The position numbers were made by a program, and so were the translations under genes. From Curtobacterium sp. MCBD17_013 (lineage in GTDB: Bacteria; Actinomycetota; Actinomycetes; Actinomycetales; Microbacteriaceae), in NCBI RefSeq assembly GCF_003234565.1, contig NZ_QKTU01000003.1, positions 62,001 to 126,000 on the forward strand: 64,000 nt of DNA, in the 5' to 3' direction. Positions 47,094 through 54,746 of this stretch are shown here, piece by piece (within the stretch, counting starts at the first letter, position 1; every line of letters starts with the position of its first letter). Below the pieces are notes generated by a model that worked only from the letters and a program-made list of their open reading frames with translations, was not told the DNA's origin and did no database searches.

Positions 47094-48305
47094 ATGCGGT
47101 GGGACGGCCAGACGATCGATGCCTCGGACGACGCGATGCTCCCCGGGCTCGCGTCGAACCGCGGGTTCGTCCGGAGCGTGACGACGCCGGAGTTCGCCGG
47201 GGTCACGTTCCACGAGGTCCTGGCCAAGTCGGCGCTCAACCGGGTCGGCGGCCACGACGGCGGCGTGTGGGGGTGGACGATCAACCCCTACCGGGGCTGC
47301 AGTCATGCCTGCGTGTACTGCTTCGCCCGCCCCACCCACGCCTACCTCGAGTTCGACGCCGGAGCGGACTTCGACCGGCAGATCGTGGTCAAGACGAACG
47401 TGTCCGAGGTCCTCACGCGTGAGCTGGCGCGACCCTCGTGGGATCGTCATCCCGTCGCGCTGGGCACGAACACGGACCCGTACCAGCGTGCCGAGGGGCG
47501 GTACCGGCTCATGCCCGGGATCATCCGCGCGCTCGCCGACTCGGGCACGCCGTTCAGCATCTTGACGAAGGGCACCTTGCTCCGTCGCGACATCCCGATC
47601 CTCGTCGAGGCCGCGGAGCGCGTCCCGGTGGACCTCGCCATGTCCATCGCCGTGTACGACGACGACCTCCAGCAGTCGGTGGAACCAGGGACGCCCTCGA
47701 CGGCCGCGCGCTTGGCGACCGTGCGCGCGGTGCGCGACGCCGGACTCGACTGTTCCGTGTTCCTCATGCCGATCCTCCCGTACGTCACGGACACCAAGGC
47801 GCACCTGACGGATGCGGTGGGCCGTGCGGCGGCGGCCGGGGCGACGAGCGTGGTGTTCTCGGCCCTGCACCTCAAGCCGGGCGTCAAGCCGTGGTTCATG
47901 GACTGGCTCGGACGACGCCACCCGGACCTCGTCGAGCGCTACCGGCGGATGTACCTCAATGCCGCGTACGCACCGCGGGACTACCGACGGTGGCTCTCGG
48001 AGCGGATGCGGCCGATCCTCGCCGACCACGGCCTGCCCATGGGGCGAGTGGACCCGGCGACGGGCTCCATGGGATTCCACGACGGTTCGCCACTCAAACG
48101 GGCCGCGGCGTCCTTCGGTGACGAGGTCGGCGAGGCACAAGGCGCTACGGCTGCTGCGGCGACCCCGGTGGCCCCGGCAGCAGCTGCCCGGATCCTCCCG
48201 GCAGTTGGGGCCCCGGCGGTGCCGACCGCCGTGTCCCCGACCGCGGCAGGCCGCGCCCGAGGGGACCTCGACGTCGCCGCAGGGTCGGCCGTCACCCTGT
48301 TCTGA
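47094..48305 (+). CDS. Rv2578c-family radical SAM protein, likely SOS-controlled
   Basis: A 403-residue radical SAM enzyme related to spore photoproduct lyase-like proteins. The iron-sulfur motif is CSHACVYC in NPYRGCSHACVYCFARPTHAYLEFD. ILTKGTLLRRDIPIL and VFLMPILPYVTD are family segments. The C-terminal 60 residues are low-complexity Ala/Pro. The ATG at 47094 is only six bases from the -10 box, so the transcript is leaderless. The LexA palindrome in its promoter links it to DNA damage; the reaction is unknown. Confidence 0.88.
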   Translation: MRWDGQTIDASDDAMLPGLASNRGFVRSVTTPEFAGVTFHEVLAKSALNRVGGHDGGVWGWTINPYRGCSHACVYCFARPTHAYLEFDAGADFDRQIVVKTNVSEVLTRELARPSWDRHPVALGTNTDPYQRAEGRYRLMPGIIRALADSGTPFSILTKGTLLRRDIPILVEAAERVPVDLAMSIAVYDDDLQQSVEPGTPSTAARLATVRAVRDAGLDCSVFLMPILPYVTDTKAHLTDAVGRAAAAGATSVVFSALHLKPGVKPWFMDWLGRRHPDLVERYRRMYLNAAYAPRDYRRWLSERMRPILADHGLPMGRVDPATGSMGFHDGSPLKRAAASFGDEVGEAQGATAAAATPVAPAAAARILPAVGAPAVPTAVSPTAAGRARGDLDVAAGSAVTLF

Positions 48306-48531
48306 CGTCGCCCTCCACGCCCGGCGAGCATGGTCGCGCGGGCGCTGCCTCCGCCGAGGTCGGGGGCCGGCTCTCGGGCTCGGGTCCGGGCATTCGGGGG
48401 ACACACCATGGTCGCGACGGCCCGCTACAATCAGGTCAACCCGAGCCAACTCCACTGTTCGGGGTACACGACGCGCGCTGTGGTGGTTGAATCGGCCGCG
48501 GCGCACCAGGGCGGCGGAAGGGACGGCACCG

Positions 48532-49821
48532 ATGCTCGGGATCCCAACGCACCTCGCGCCGCGCGTGAACGCATGGTCGCTGGTGCGGGCGTTCCACGCT
48601 GCCGCCCTCGCAGCACTGGTCGCACTCGTCGCGGTCCTCGGGCTGTACGGCGCGGTCACGGGGTCGCCGCGCGTCGGACTCGCGGTGCTCGCGCTCGTCC
48701 CGACGACCGTGATGATCGCCGTCCACGCACGCATCGGTACGTGGCGCTCCGCGGCGGCGTTCCTGCTCGTGGGGGGCGCGTGCTCGTACTGGTTCACGAT
48801 CGTCGTGGCGAGCGGACTCGACGCGCCCACCTGGATCGAGTCCTACCTCTTGTCGCTCGCCGTCATCCCGCTCGTCCTCGTGGGTGGGGCGAGCACGTCG
48901 ACGGGACGGGTGATCGCGTGGTCGATCCTCGGGTTCTCGGTCGGTCACCTCGCGACGTTGATCGGCACCGCCCAGGTGATCGGTCAGGTGGTGCCGACCC
49001 TGCTCGCGTGGGTGACCATGGGGCTCGTCGTCGGGATCGTGGGCGTCGCCACGGGGCTGACCGCGCGGTTGCAGCGCGTCCAACCCGAGCTGCTGCGGTC
49101 GGCGCGCGAGGAGCACGTGTCGACGTACCGGCAGGGCATCGAGCTCGAGGCCGCGGCGATCCTCCACGACACGGTCCTCAACCACCTCAACGCGATCGCC
49201 CTCGCCCCCGCGGGCCCCATGGACGCCACCCTCGCCCGGACCGTCGACGAGGACTTCGCGATGCTCGCCGGACACGAGTGGTTGGCGGCGCCGGATGCGG
49301 GCCGGGACGCCGATGCGCAGGGACGAGCCGTGACGGACGACGACGTGGTCCACCGGACGGTGGAGGAGTGCCGGTCCGCGGGCCTCCAGGTCGACCTGAC
49401 CGGCGACCCGGGCGTCACCGCCCGGCTGGACCAGCCGGTCGCGGCCGCGCTCGCGCGTGCGCTCGCGCAGTGCCTGACGAACGTCCAGAAGCACGCCGGT
49501 ACCGATCGCGCCGAAGTCAGCGTGTTCGACGACGGCCTCATGTGCACCGTGATGGTCGTCGACGACGGCCGGGGCTTCGACGAGCGGACGACCGGCGCCG
49601 ACCGCCTCGGTCTCCGCAACTCCGTGCGGCAGCGGATCGATCGCGTCGGTGGTGAGGTGCAGGTGTGGTCCTCGCCCGGCAGCGGGACCAGCGTCATGAT
49701 GTCCGTGCCCTTCCGTCCGGGCCGACGCGGTGCCGCCGAGGGTGACGCGCGGCGCGCCGGCACGGTCTCGGCGCCCTCGTTCCCCGCCGGAGACGACGGC
49801 CGGCTCAGGTCGGCCTCGTGA
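48532..49821 (+). CDS. NarL-type membrane histidine kinase
   Basis: A 429-residue kinase. About six hydrophobic segments cover residues 20-185. A short dimerisation region carries the phospho-acceptor in ILHDTVLNHLNAIAL. The ATPase domain shows CLTNVQKHAGTDRAEV, VVDDGRGFD and LGLRNSVRQRIDRVGGEV. The ATG at 48532 follows GGAAGGG; the 226 bases upstream contain TACAAT (48426-48431), a possible -10 box, and no other gene. It overlaps the next gene by four bases (GTGA). Confidence 0.88.
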   Translation: MLGIPTHLAPRVNAWSLVRAFHAAALAALVALVAVLGLYGAVTGSPRVGLAVLALVPTTVMIAVHARIGTWRSAAAFLLVGGACSYWFTIVVASGLDAPTWIESYLLSLAVIPLVLVGGASTSTGRVIAWSILGFSVGHLATLIGTAQVIGQVVPTLLAWVTMGLVVGIVGVATGLTARLQRVQPELLRSAREEHVSTYRQGIELEAAAILHDTVLNHLNAIALAPAGPMDATLARTVDEDFAMLAGHEWLAAPDAGRDADAQGRAVTDDDVVHRTVEECRSAGLQVDLTGDPGVTARLDQPVAAALARALAQCLTNVQKHAGTDRAEVSVFDDGLMCTVMVVDDGRGFDERTTGADRLGLRNSVRQRIDRVGGEVQVWSSPGSGTSVMMSVPFRPGRRGAAEGDARRAGTVSAPSFPAGDDGRLRSAS

Positions 49822-50963
49822 GCCGCGAGCCCGCTCGGACCCCGCAGCAGTACGACCCGCTCGGCGCACTCGGGTCCCGCCCGCTCGCCCTCGTGACCGG
49901 GGCCGCCTCGGTCGTCTGGGCGCTCGTGGCCTCCATCGTCGCCCGAGACGTACCGGGGAGTCCCACGCTCTCCGCGCTCACCGTGCTGCTCGTCGCGGCG
50001 GCCGCCGGTGTCTCGGCGTTCGCGACGAGTCCGTTCCGTGCGCCGTTCGCGCGCGGGGCGTTCGTCGCCTACACCGCGCTCCTCGCGGCGGCGTCGATCG
50101 CGAGCGTCGCGGCGCAGTGGGGTCCGGACCGGGACGCCGCGAACGACTTCATGCCGCTCGTCACGGGCGTCGGCATCCTCGTGATGGCGCCCTACCGGCC
50201 CTGGCGCGACGTCCTCGTCGGCGGGGCGGTCCTGGCGGTCGTCGACGCCGTGGCGTTCGGGGCCGTGGCCGCCGCGTTCCCGTCCAGCGTGCCGGTCGCG
50301 GTGTCGGCCGTGCTCGCCGCCGTCCCCACCGTCGTGCTCACGACCGCGGCCGTGGCGTTCGCGTGGACGTTCGTCGGTCTCGCCGAGCGGGTGCAGATCC
50401 GCGCGGCCTCGTACTCGGTCGAGCGCGCGGAGCGGGACGGCATCGCCCGCAGCGTCCAGCAGGACCGGGTGACCATCCTCGCGCGCGACGTCATCCCGTT
50501 CTTCGAACAGCTCCGGAGGCACGAGGCGATCACCGACGCCGACCGTGCCCGCGCGCGCTCCATCGCCGACGGCATCCGCCGCGTCATGGTCGCCGAGGCC
50601 GATCGCACATGGCTCGAGCAGGCGCTCATGGCGGACGGCGCCGAGGCCGCGCACGTCGATGATCCGGGTGCCCTCATCCGCAGCATGGACGTCGACCAGC
50701 GGACGGTCGTCCGCACGGCGGTCCGCGCGGTGCTCCGGGCGTCCACCGTCGACCCGGCGGGCGTCCGGATCCGGATCGAGCCGGACCCGCACCACGACGG
50801 CCGCGTCCGCTTCACGCTCGAGGCCGCGGTCGCAGCCACGGACCTCGCCATCCACCGCGCCTTCAATCCGTACCTCGCCGTCCTCCGCGTGACGTTCCCG
50901 GACCTCGACGTCGAGGTCCGTCCTTCCGCCCTCGCACTAAGGTTCTCTTATGACCAGCACTGA
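49818..50963 (+). CDS. membrane protein resembling a degenerate histidine kinase
   Basis: A 381-residue protein. The N-terminal half has five or six hydrophobic segments like the kinase before it. The second half contains a helical stretch (ERDGIARSVQQDRVTILARDVIPFFEQL) where a kinase would have its HD phospho-site, but no histidine stands there, and no ATP-binding motifs follow. I infer a pseudokinase or co-sensor. It overlaps the kinase gene by four and the regulator gene by 14 bases. Confidence 0.6.
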   Translation: MSREPARTPQQYDPLGALGSRPLALVTGAASVVWALVASIVARDVPGSPTLSALTVLLVAAAAGVSAFATSPFRAPFARGAFVAYTALLAAASIASVAAQWGPDRDAANDFMPLVTGVGILVMAPYRPWRDVLVGGAVLAVVDAVAFGAVAAAFPSSVPVAVSAVLAAVPTVVLTTAAVAFAWTFVGLAERVQIRAASYSVERAERDGIARSVQQDRVTILARDVIPFFEQLRRHEAITDADRARARSIADGIRRVMVAEADRTWLEQALMADGAEAAHVDDPGALIRSMDVDQRTVVRTAVRAVLRASTVDPAGVRIRIEPDPHHDGRVRFTLEAAVAATDLAIHRAFNPYLAVLRVTFPDLDVEVRPSALALRFSYDQH

Positions 50964-51744
50964 CCCGAACAGGCTGACCAACGGGCAGTCGGCGCGGTTC
51001 CCTGCCACCGACGCCCGGCCCGCCGGAGCGACGTCCGTGCCGGCCACCGCGCGCGATGCCCGCGCCGCTCAGGGGGCACCGGGTCAAGGAGCAGGGCAGG
51101 GCGCACGGCGCGTCCGGCTCGCGATCCTCGACGACCACGAGGTCCTCCTCGACAGCCTGTCGAGCTGGATCTCGGTGAACGCCTACGACTTCGATCTCGC
51201 GCTCACCGCGCACAGCTGGCTCGAGATGGTGCACAGCGACAGCTTCCCGACGGACCTCGTGTTCCTCGACTTCCAGCTCAAGGAACCCGTCTCGATCGAG
51301 GCCCGGGTCCGGACCTGCCGTGCTGCCGGCGCGAAGGTCGTGGTGTTGTCGAGCGTCGACACGCGGGAGTCCCGCGACCGTGCACTACAGGCCGGTGCCG
51401 CGGCGTTCCTGTCGAAGTCGCTGCCGATGCGCGAGGTCATGGACATCGCCCGCGACATCATGGGCGTCGCTCGTGAGGCCGCTCCGCAGCGCGACTGGCG
51501 TCCACTGCCGACCGGTGCGAACGCGCACCAGCGGCCGAAGCTGAGCCACGGTGAGGAAGAAGCGCTCCGGTTGTACGTGTCGGGGTTCTCGACGAACGAG
51601 GTCGCCGCGCAGATGAACGTGCAGTACGAGACCGCCAAGACGTACCTGCGTCGCGTGCGGGAGAAGTACGGCAAGGTCGGTCGGCCGGCATCGAAGAAGT
51701 CCGATCTCATCCGGCGCGCGGCGGAGGACGGGTTCCTCCAGTAG
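50950..51744 (+). CDS. LuxR/NarL-type response regulator
   Basis: A 264-residue regulator. About 54 disordered residues precede the receiver domain, which starts [15 protein letters not shown] and has the phospho-acceptor aspartate in LVFLDFQLK and the lysine in [11 protein letters not shown]. The DNA-binding domain is [43 protein letters not shown]. The ATG lies inside the preceding gene. Its stop TAG shares one base with the GTG of thymidine kinase. It is the output of the two upstream membrane sensors. Confidence 0.92.
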   Translation: MTSTDPNRLTNGQSARFPATDARPAGATSVPATARDARAAQGAPGQGAGQGARRVRLAILDDHEVLLDSLSSWISVNAYDFDLALTAHSWLEMVHSDSFPTDLVFLDFQLKEPVSIEARVRTCRAAGAKVVVLSSVDTRESRDRALQAGAAAFLSKSLPMREVMDIARDIMGVAREAAPQRDWRPLPTGANAHQRPKLSHGEEEALRLYVSGFSTNEVAAQMNVQYETAKTYLRRVREKYGKVGRPASKKSDLIRRAAEDGFLQ

Positions 51745-52370
51745 TGGCGAAGCTGTACTTCCGCTACGGGGCCATGAACAGCGGCAAGAGCACCGCGCTG
51801 CTCCAGGCGGCGTTCAACTACGAGGAGCGGGGCCAGCGGGTGCTCCTCGCGAAGCCCTCGGTGGACACGAAGGGCGACCGGCACATCGTCTCGCGTCTCG
51901 GCGTGACCCGTCCCGTCGACCTCGTCGTCGGTGGGTCGGACGACGTGCGCGCCGCGGTGGCCACGGCGAGCGGGACCGACCCGATGTCGTCGTCCCTCGA
52001 CGGCATGGTGCGGCCGGTGAGCTGCGTCCTCGTCGACGAGGCCCAGTTCCTCACGCCCCGGCAGGTCGACGACCTGCTCCGCATCGCCGTCCTCGACGAG
52101 GTCCCGGTGCTCGCCTACGGCATCCGCACCGACTTCCGGACCGAGGCGTTCCCGGGCAGCCGCCGTCTCCTCGAGGTCGCCCACTCCCTCGAGGAGCTGA
52201 AGACCATCTGCCGATGCGGCCGGAAGGCCGTGTTCAACGCGCGCAAGGTCGACGGCGTGTTCGTCTTCGCCGGGTCGCAGGTGGCGATCGACGGCGCCGA
52301 CGTGACGTACGAGTCGCTCTGCGCCACCTGCTACCTCACCGAGTCCGGCGGCGTCCTCGACGGCGACTGA
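51744..52370 (+). CDS. tdk: thymidine kinase, type II
   Basis: It phosphorylates thymidine to dTMP in nucleoside salvage. The 208-residue protein has the P-loop [26 protein letters not shown] as the Walker B/lid segment, and zinc-binding cysteines in [13 protein letters not shown] and CATCYL. Its GTG overlaps the regulator stop (TAGTG), so it is translated from the same message as the sensor genes, an unusual partner for a two-component system. Confidence 0.94.
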   Translation: MAKLYFRYGAMNSGKSTALLQAAFNYEERGQRVLLAKPSVDTKGDRHIVSRLGVTRPVDLVVGGSDDVRAAVATASGTDPMSSSLDGMVRPVSCVLVDEAQFLTPRQVDDLLRIAVLDEVPVLAYGIRTDFRTEAFPGSRRLLEVAHSLEELKTICRCGRKAVFNARKVDGVFVFAGSQVAIDGADVTYESLCATCYLTESGGVLDGD

Positions 52371-52376
52371 CGTCGG

Positions 52377-52423
52377 TCGGGAGGCGCGGTGCCGGTCCGA
52401 CCGCACCGTGCCGTGCCTCCGGG
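52377..52423 (+). terminator. imperfect terminator after tdk
   Basis: TCGGGAGGCGCGGTGC, the loop CGGTCCGACC and GCACCGTGCC-GTGCCTCCGGG pair imperfectly. It closely resembles the terminator at 13287-13329, sharing the GGTCSGACC loop. It begins seven bases after the stop. Confidence 0.65.
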
Positions 52424-52456
52424 AATCCGGCGGCGCCACGAGGCGTTGCAGTGGGC

Positions 52457-53506
52457 ATGACCGACACCAGCGTGCACCTGTCCGTCCTCGACCTGGCGAC
52501 GCGGGAGTACGGGCAGTCGAACGGTGACGCGCTCCGGGGGAGCGTGGAGACCGCGACCGTCGCGGAGCGGCTCGGGTACGAGCGGTTCTGGGTCGCGGAG
52601 CACCACGGCATGCCCGGCATCACCTCGTCCGCACCGGCGGTGCTGCTCTCCGCCGTGGGCGCGGCCACGTCCACGATCCGTATCGGCAGCGGCGGTGTCA
52701 TGCTGCCGAACCACGCCCCACTCGTCGTCGCCGAGCAGTTCGGCACGCTCCGTGCCCTCTACGGCGACCGCGTCGACCTCGGGCTCGGACGCGCTCCGGG
52801 TACCGACGGGGCGACGGCGATGGCCCTCCGTCGGACCGACCGGCTCGACGTCGACGACTTCCCCGACCGCCTCGCCGACCTCATCGGGTTCTTCACGGGC
52901 ATGGAGCCCACGAACCCCCTCGCGCGCATCCAGGCGGTCCCGGGATACGGCGACGTGCCGGAGTTCTGGCTGCTCGGGTCGTCCGGCTACAGCGCCCAGG
53001 TCGCCGGCGTGCTCGGCGTCTCGTTCGCGTTCGCGCACCACTTCGCCGCGGACAACACCGAGGCGGCGCTGGAGCTCTACCGGTCCTCGTTCCGTCCGTC
53101 GCGGTTCCTGTCCGAACCGCGGTCGATGATCGGCGTCCAGGTCGTCACCGATGAGGACCCCCGAGTCGTCGACGAGCAGTCCGCGCCGGGCATGATCTCG
53201 TTCATCCGGATGCGTCAGGGTGCGAAGCCGCAGCCCGTGAGCATGGACGAGGCCCGGGCCTATCAGTTCGACGAGCTCGAGCGCCGGTTCATCGCCGCGC
53301 GGATCGCCCGCCAGGCGTACGGCTCCGCCGACGAGGTCGCTGACAAGCTGTCGTCCCTGCTCGACTCGACGGGTGCCGACGGCCTGATCATCGCGCCGGG
53401 TGCCGCGCAGGCCCCGTACCGGCACCAGGCGCTCGAGACCGTCATGCGGCTGCACCGGGAGGGCCGGATCACCCGGACCGCCTCGGCTGCTGCTCCCGCC
53501 CTCTGA
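52457..53506 (+). CDS. LLM-class flavin-dependent oxidoreductase
   Basis: A 349-residue luciferase-like monooxygenase. The N-terminal part ([78 protein letters not shown]) is nearly identical in style to the MsnO8/YhbW group; [12 protein letters not shown] is also typical. The GTG at 52451 two codons upstream is an alternative start. It uses reduced flavin to oxidise an unknown substrate. Confidence 0.9.
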   Translation: MTDTSVHLSVLDLATREYGQSNGDALRGSVETATVAERLGYERFWVAEHHGMPGITSSAPAVLLSAVGAATSTIRIGSGGVMLPNHAPLVVAEQFGTLRALYGDRVDLGLGRAPGTDGATAMALRRTDRLDVDDFPDRLADLIGFFTGMEPTNPLARIQAVPGYGDVPEFWLLGSSGYSAQVAGVLGVSFAFAHHFAADNTEAALELYRSSFRPSRFLSEPRSMIGVQVVTDEDPRVVDEQSAPGMISFIRMRQGAKPQPVSMDEARAYQFDELERRFIAARIARQAYGSADEVADKLSSLLDSTGADGLIIAPGAAQAPYRHQALETVMRLHREGRITRTASAAAPAL

Positions 53507-53591
53507 CGCGTCCGCCGTCGGACGCGCGTCCGCGAGCGGCCGACGGACTGGGGCTGGCCGCTCGCGAGCGGCGGTCCTGCCTTCGGAAGGA

Positions 53592-53625
53592 CGAAGGGCC
53601 CGGCTCACATGAGCCGGGCCCTTCG
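53592..53625. terminator. terminator for tRNA-Pro and the flavin monooxygenase gene
   Basis: CGAAGGGCCCGGCTC (53592-53606) pairs perfectly with GAGCCGGGCCCTTCG (53611-53625), with the loop ACAT. It lies directly 3' of the tRNA on the minus strand. Confidence 0.85.
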
Positions 53626-53628
53626 TGG

Positions 53629-53705
<77 letters not shown>

Positions 53706-53783
53706 CGGTGCGGTTGTCCAAATCGGAGCAACCCCAGAAGTCTACCGGATGATCGGGGGTGTTCGAGACCACGCGTCGGATGG

Positions 53784-54746
53784 TCAGACCGTGCGCGCCG
53801 TGAGCGTGACGACGACCGCCTCGGGTCGGACCGCGAACCGCACGGGCGCGTAGATCGACGTCCCGATCCCCGCCGAGACCTCGAGCCAGGACCAGTGCGT
53901 CCGGTTCTCCCACCGGTGCAGACCGCTCGCGTAGCGCCGGGGGAGGTCCGAGTTCGTGACGAGCGCGCCGTACCCGGGGACCGCGACCTGGCCGCCGTGC
54001 GTGTGTCCGGCGAACACGATGTCCGCGCCCTGGGCGACGAACGCGTCGAGCACGCGGCGGTAGGGCGCGTGCGTCACGCCGATCGACACGGGCTCCGGTC
54101 CCGGCTCGTCCGTCCACGGGACGTTCTCGCGGAGCTCGTCGACGGTGTTCGGCAGGAGATCGAGGCGGTCCCAACCGCGGTGCGCGTCGCCGGTCCCGAA
54201 CAGTTCGAGGCGTGAGCCGCGGAGTTCGACGGCATGTGCCCGGTTGTTCAGGTCGAGCCAGCCCAGGGACTCGAAGAACGCGTGCTGTCGAGTGACGTCG
54301 AGGCGCACCGGCTCGACGTCCTTGCGGAGCTGGCTGGGGCCGCCGAAGTACTTGAGCGGGTTGCGCGGGCTCGGCCCGAAGTGGTCGTTCGAGCCGTCGA
54401 CGAAGACGCCGGGCACGCCGCGGAACGGTTCGAGTGCGTACTCCACCGCGGCGTTCGCCATCGGGTGGCTCACGTTGTCGCCCGTGTTCACGATGAAGTC
54501 CGGCTCGACGAGGCTCAGGTCACGGAGCCACTGCTGCTTGTCGGACTGCCATGGCGCCATGTGGATGTCGGACAGGTGCAGCACGGTCAGGTCCCGTGAT
54601 CCCGGCGGCAGGACCGGGACGGTCTCCCACCGGATCGAGAACCGCCGACGCTCCACGAGCGTGCCCCACGCCGCACTCCCGACGCCGACGGCCGCGCCGA
54701 CCGCGAGGACGCCGAGCGCGGCCGAGCCGCCGCGACCGCGCGTCAC
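53784..54746 (-). CDS. metallophosphoesterase (YkuE-like)
   Basis: A 320-residue calcineurin-like phosphoesterase with an N-terminal membrane anchor (GVLAVGAAVGVGSAAWG). Metal motifs are LSDIHMAPW, NTGDNVSHP, a variant GSNDHFGP in place of GNHD, and FAGHTHGGQV near the C-terminus. It is coupled to the PBP gene by a four-base overlap (GTGA) and probably acts at the cell envelope. The substrate is unknown. The longer in-frame region upstream belongs to the PBP gene in another frame. Confidence 0.9.
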   Translation of the reverse strand: MTRGRGGSAALGVLAVGAAVGVGSAAWGTLVERRRFSIRWETVPVLPPGSRDLTVLHLSDIHMAPWQSDKQQWLRDLSLVEPDFIVNTGDNVSHPMANAAVEYALEPFRGVPGVFVDGSNDHFGPSPRNPLKYFGGPSQLRKDVEPVRLDVTRQHAFFESLGWLDLNNRAHAVELRGSRLELFGTGDAHRGWDRLDLLPNTVDELRENVPWTDEPGPEPVSIGVTHAPYRRVLDAFVAQGADIVFAGHTHGGQVAVPGYGALVTNSDLPRRYASGLHRWENRTHWSWLEVSAGIGTSIYAPVRFAVRPEAVVVTLTARTV

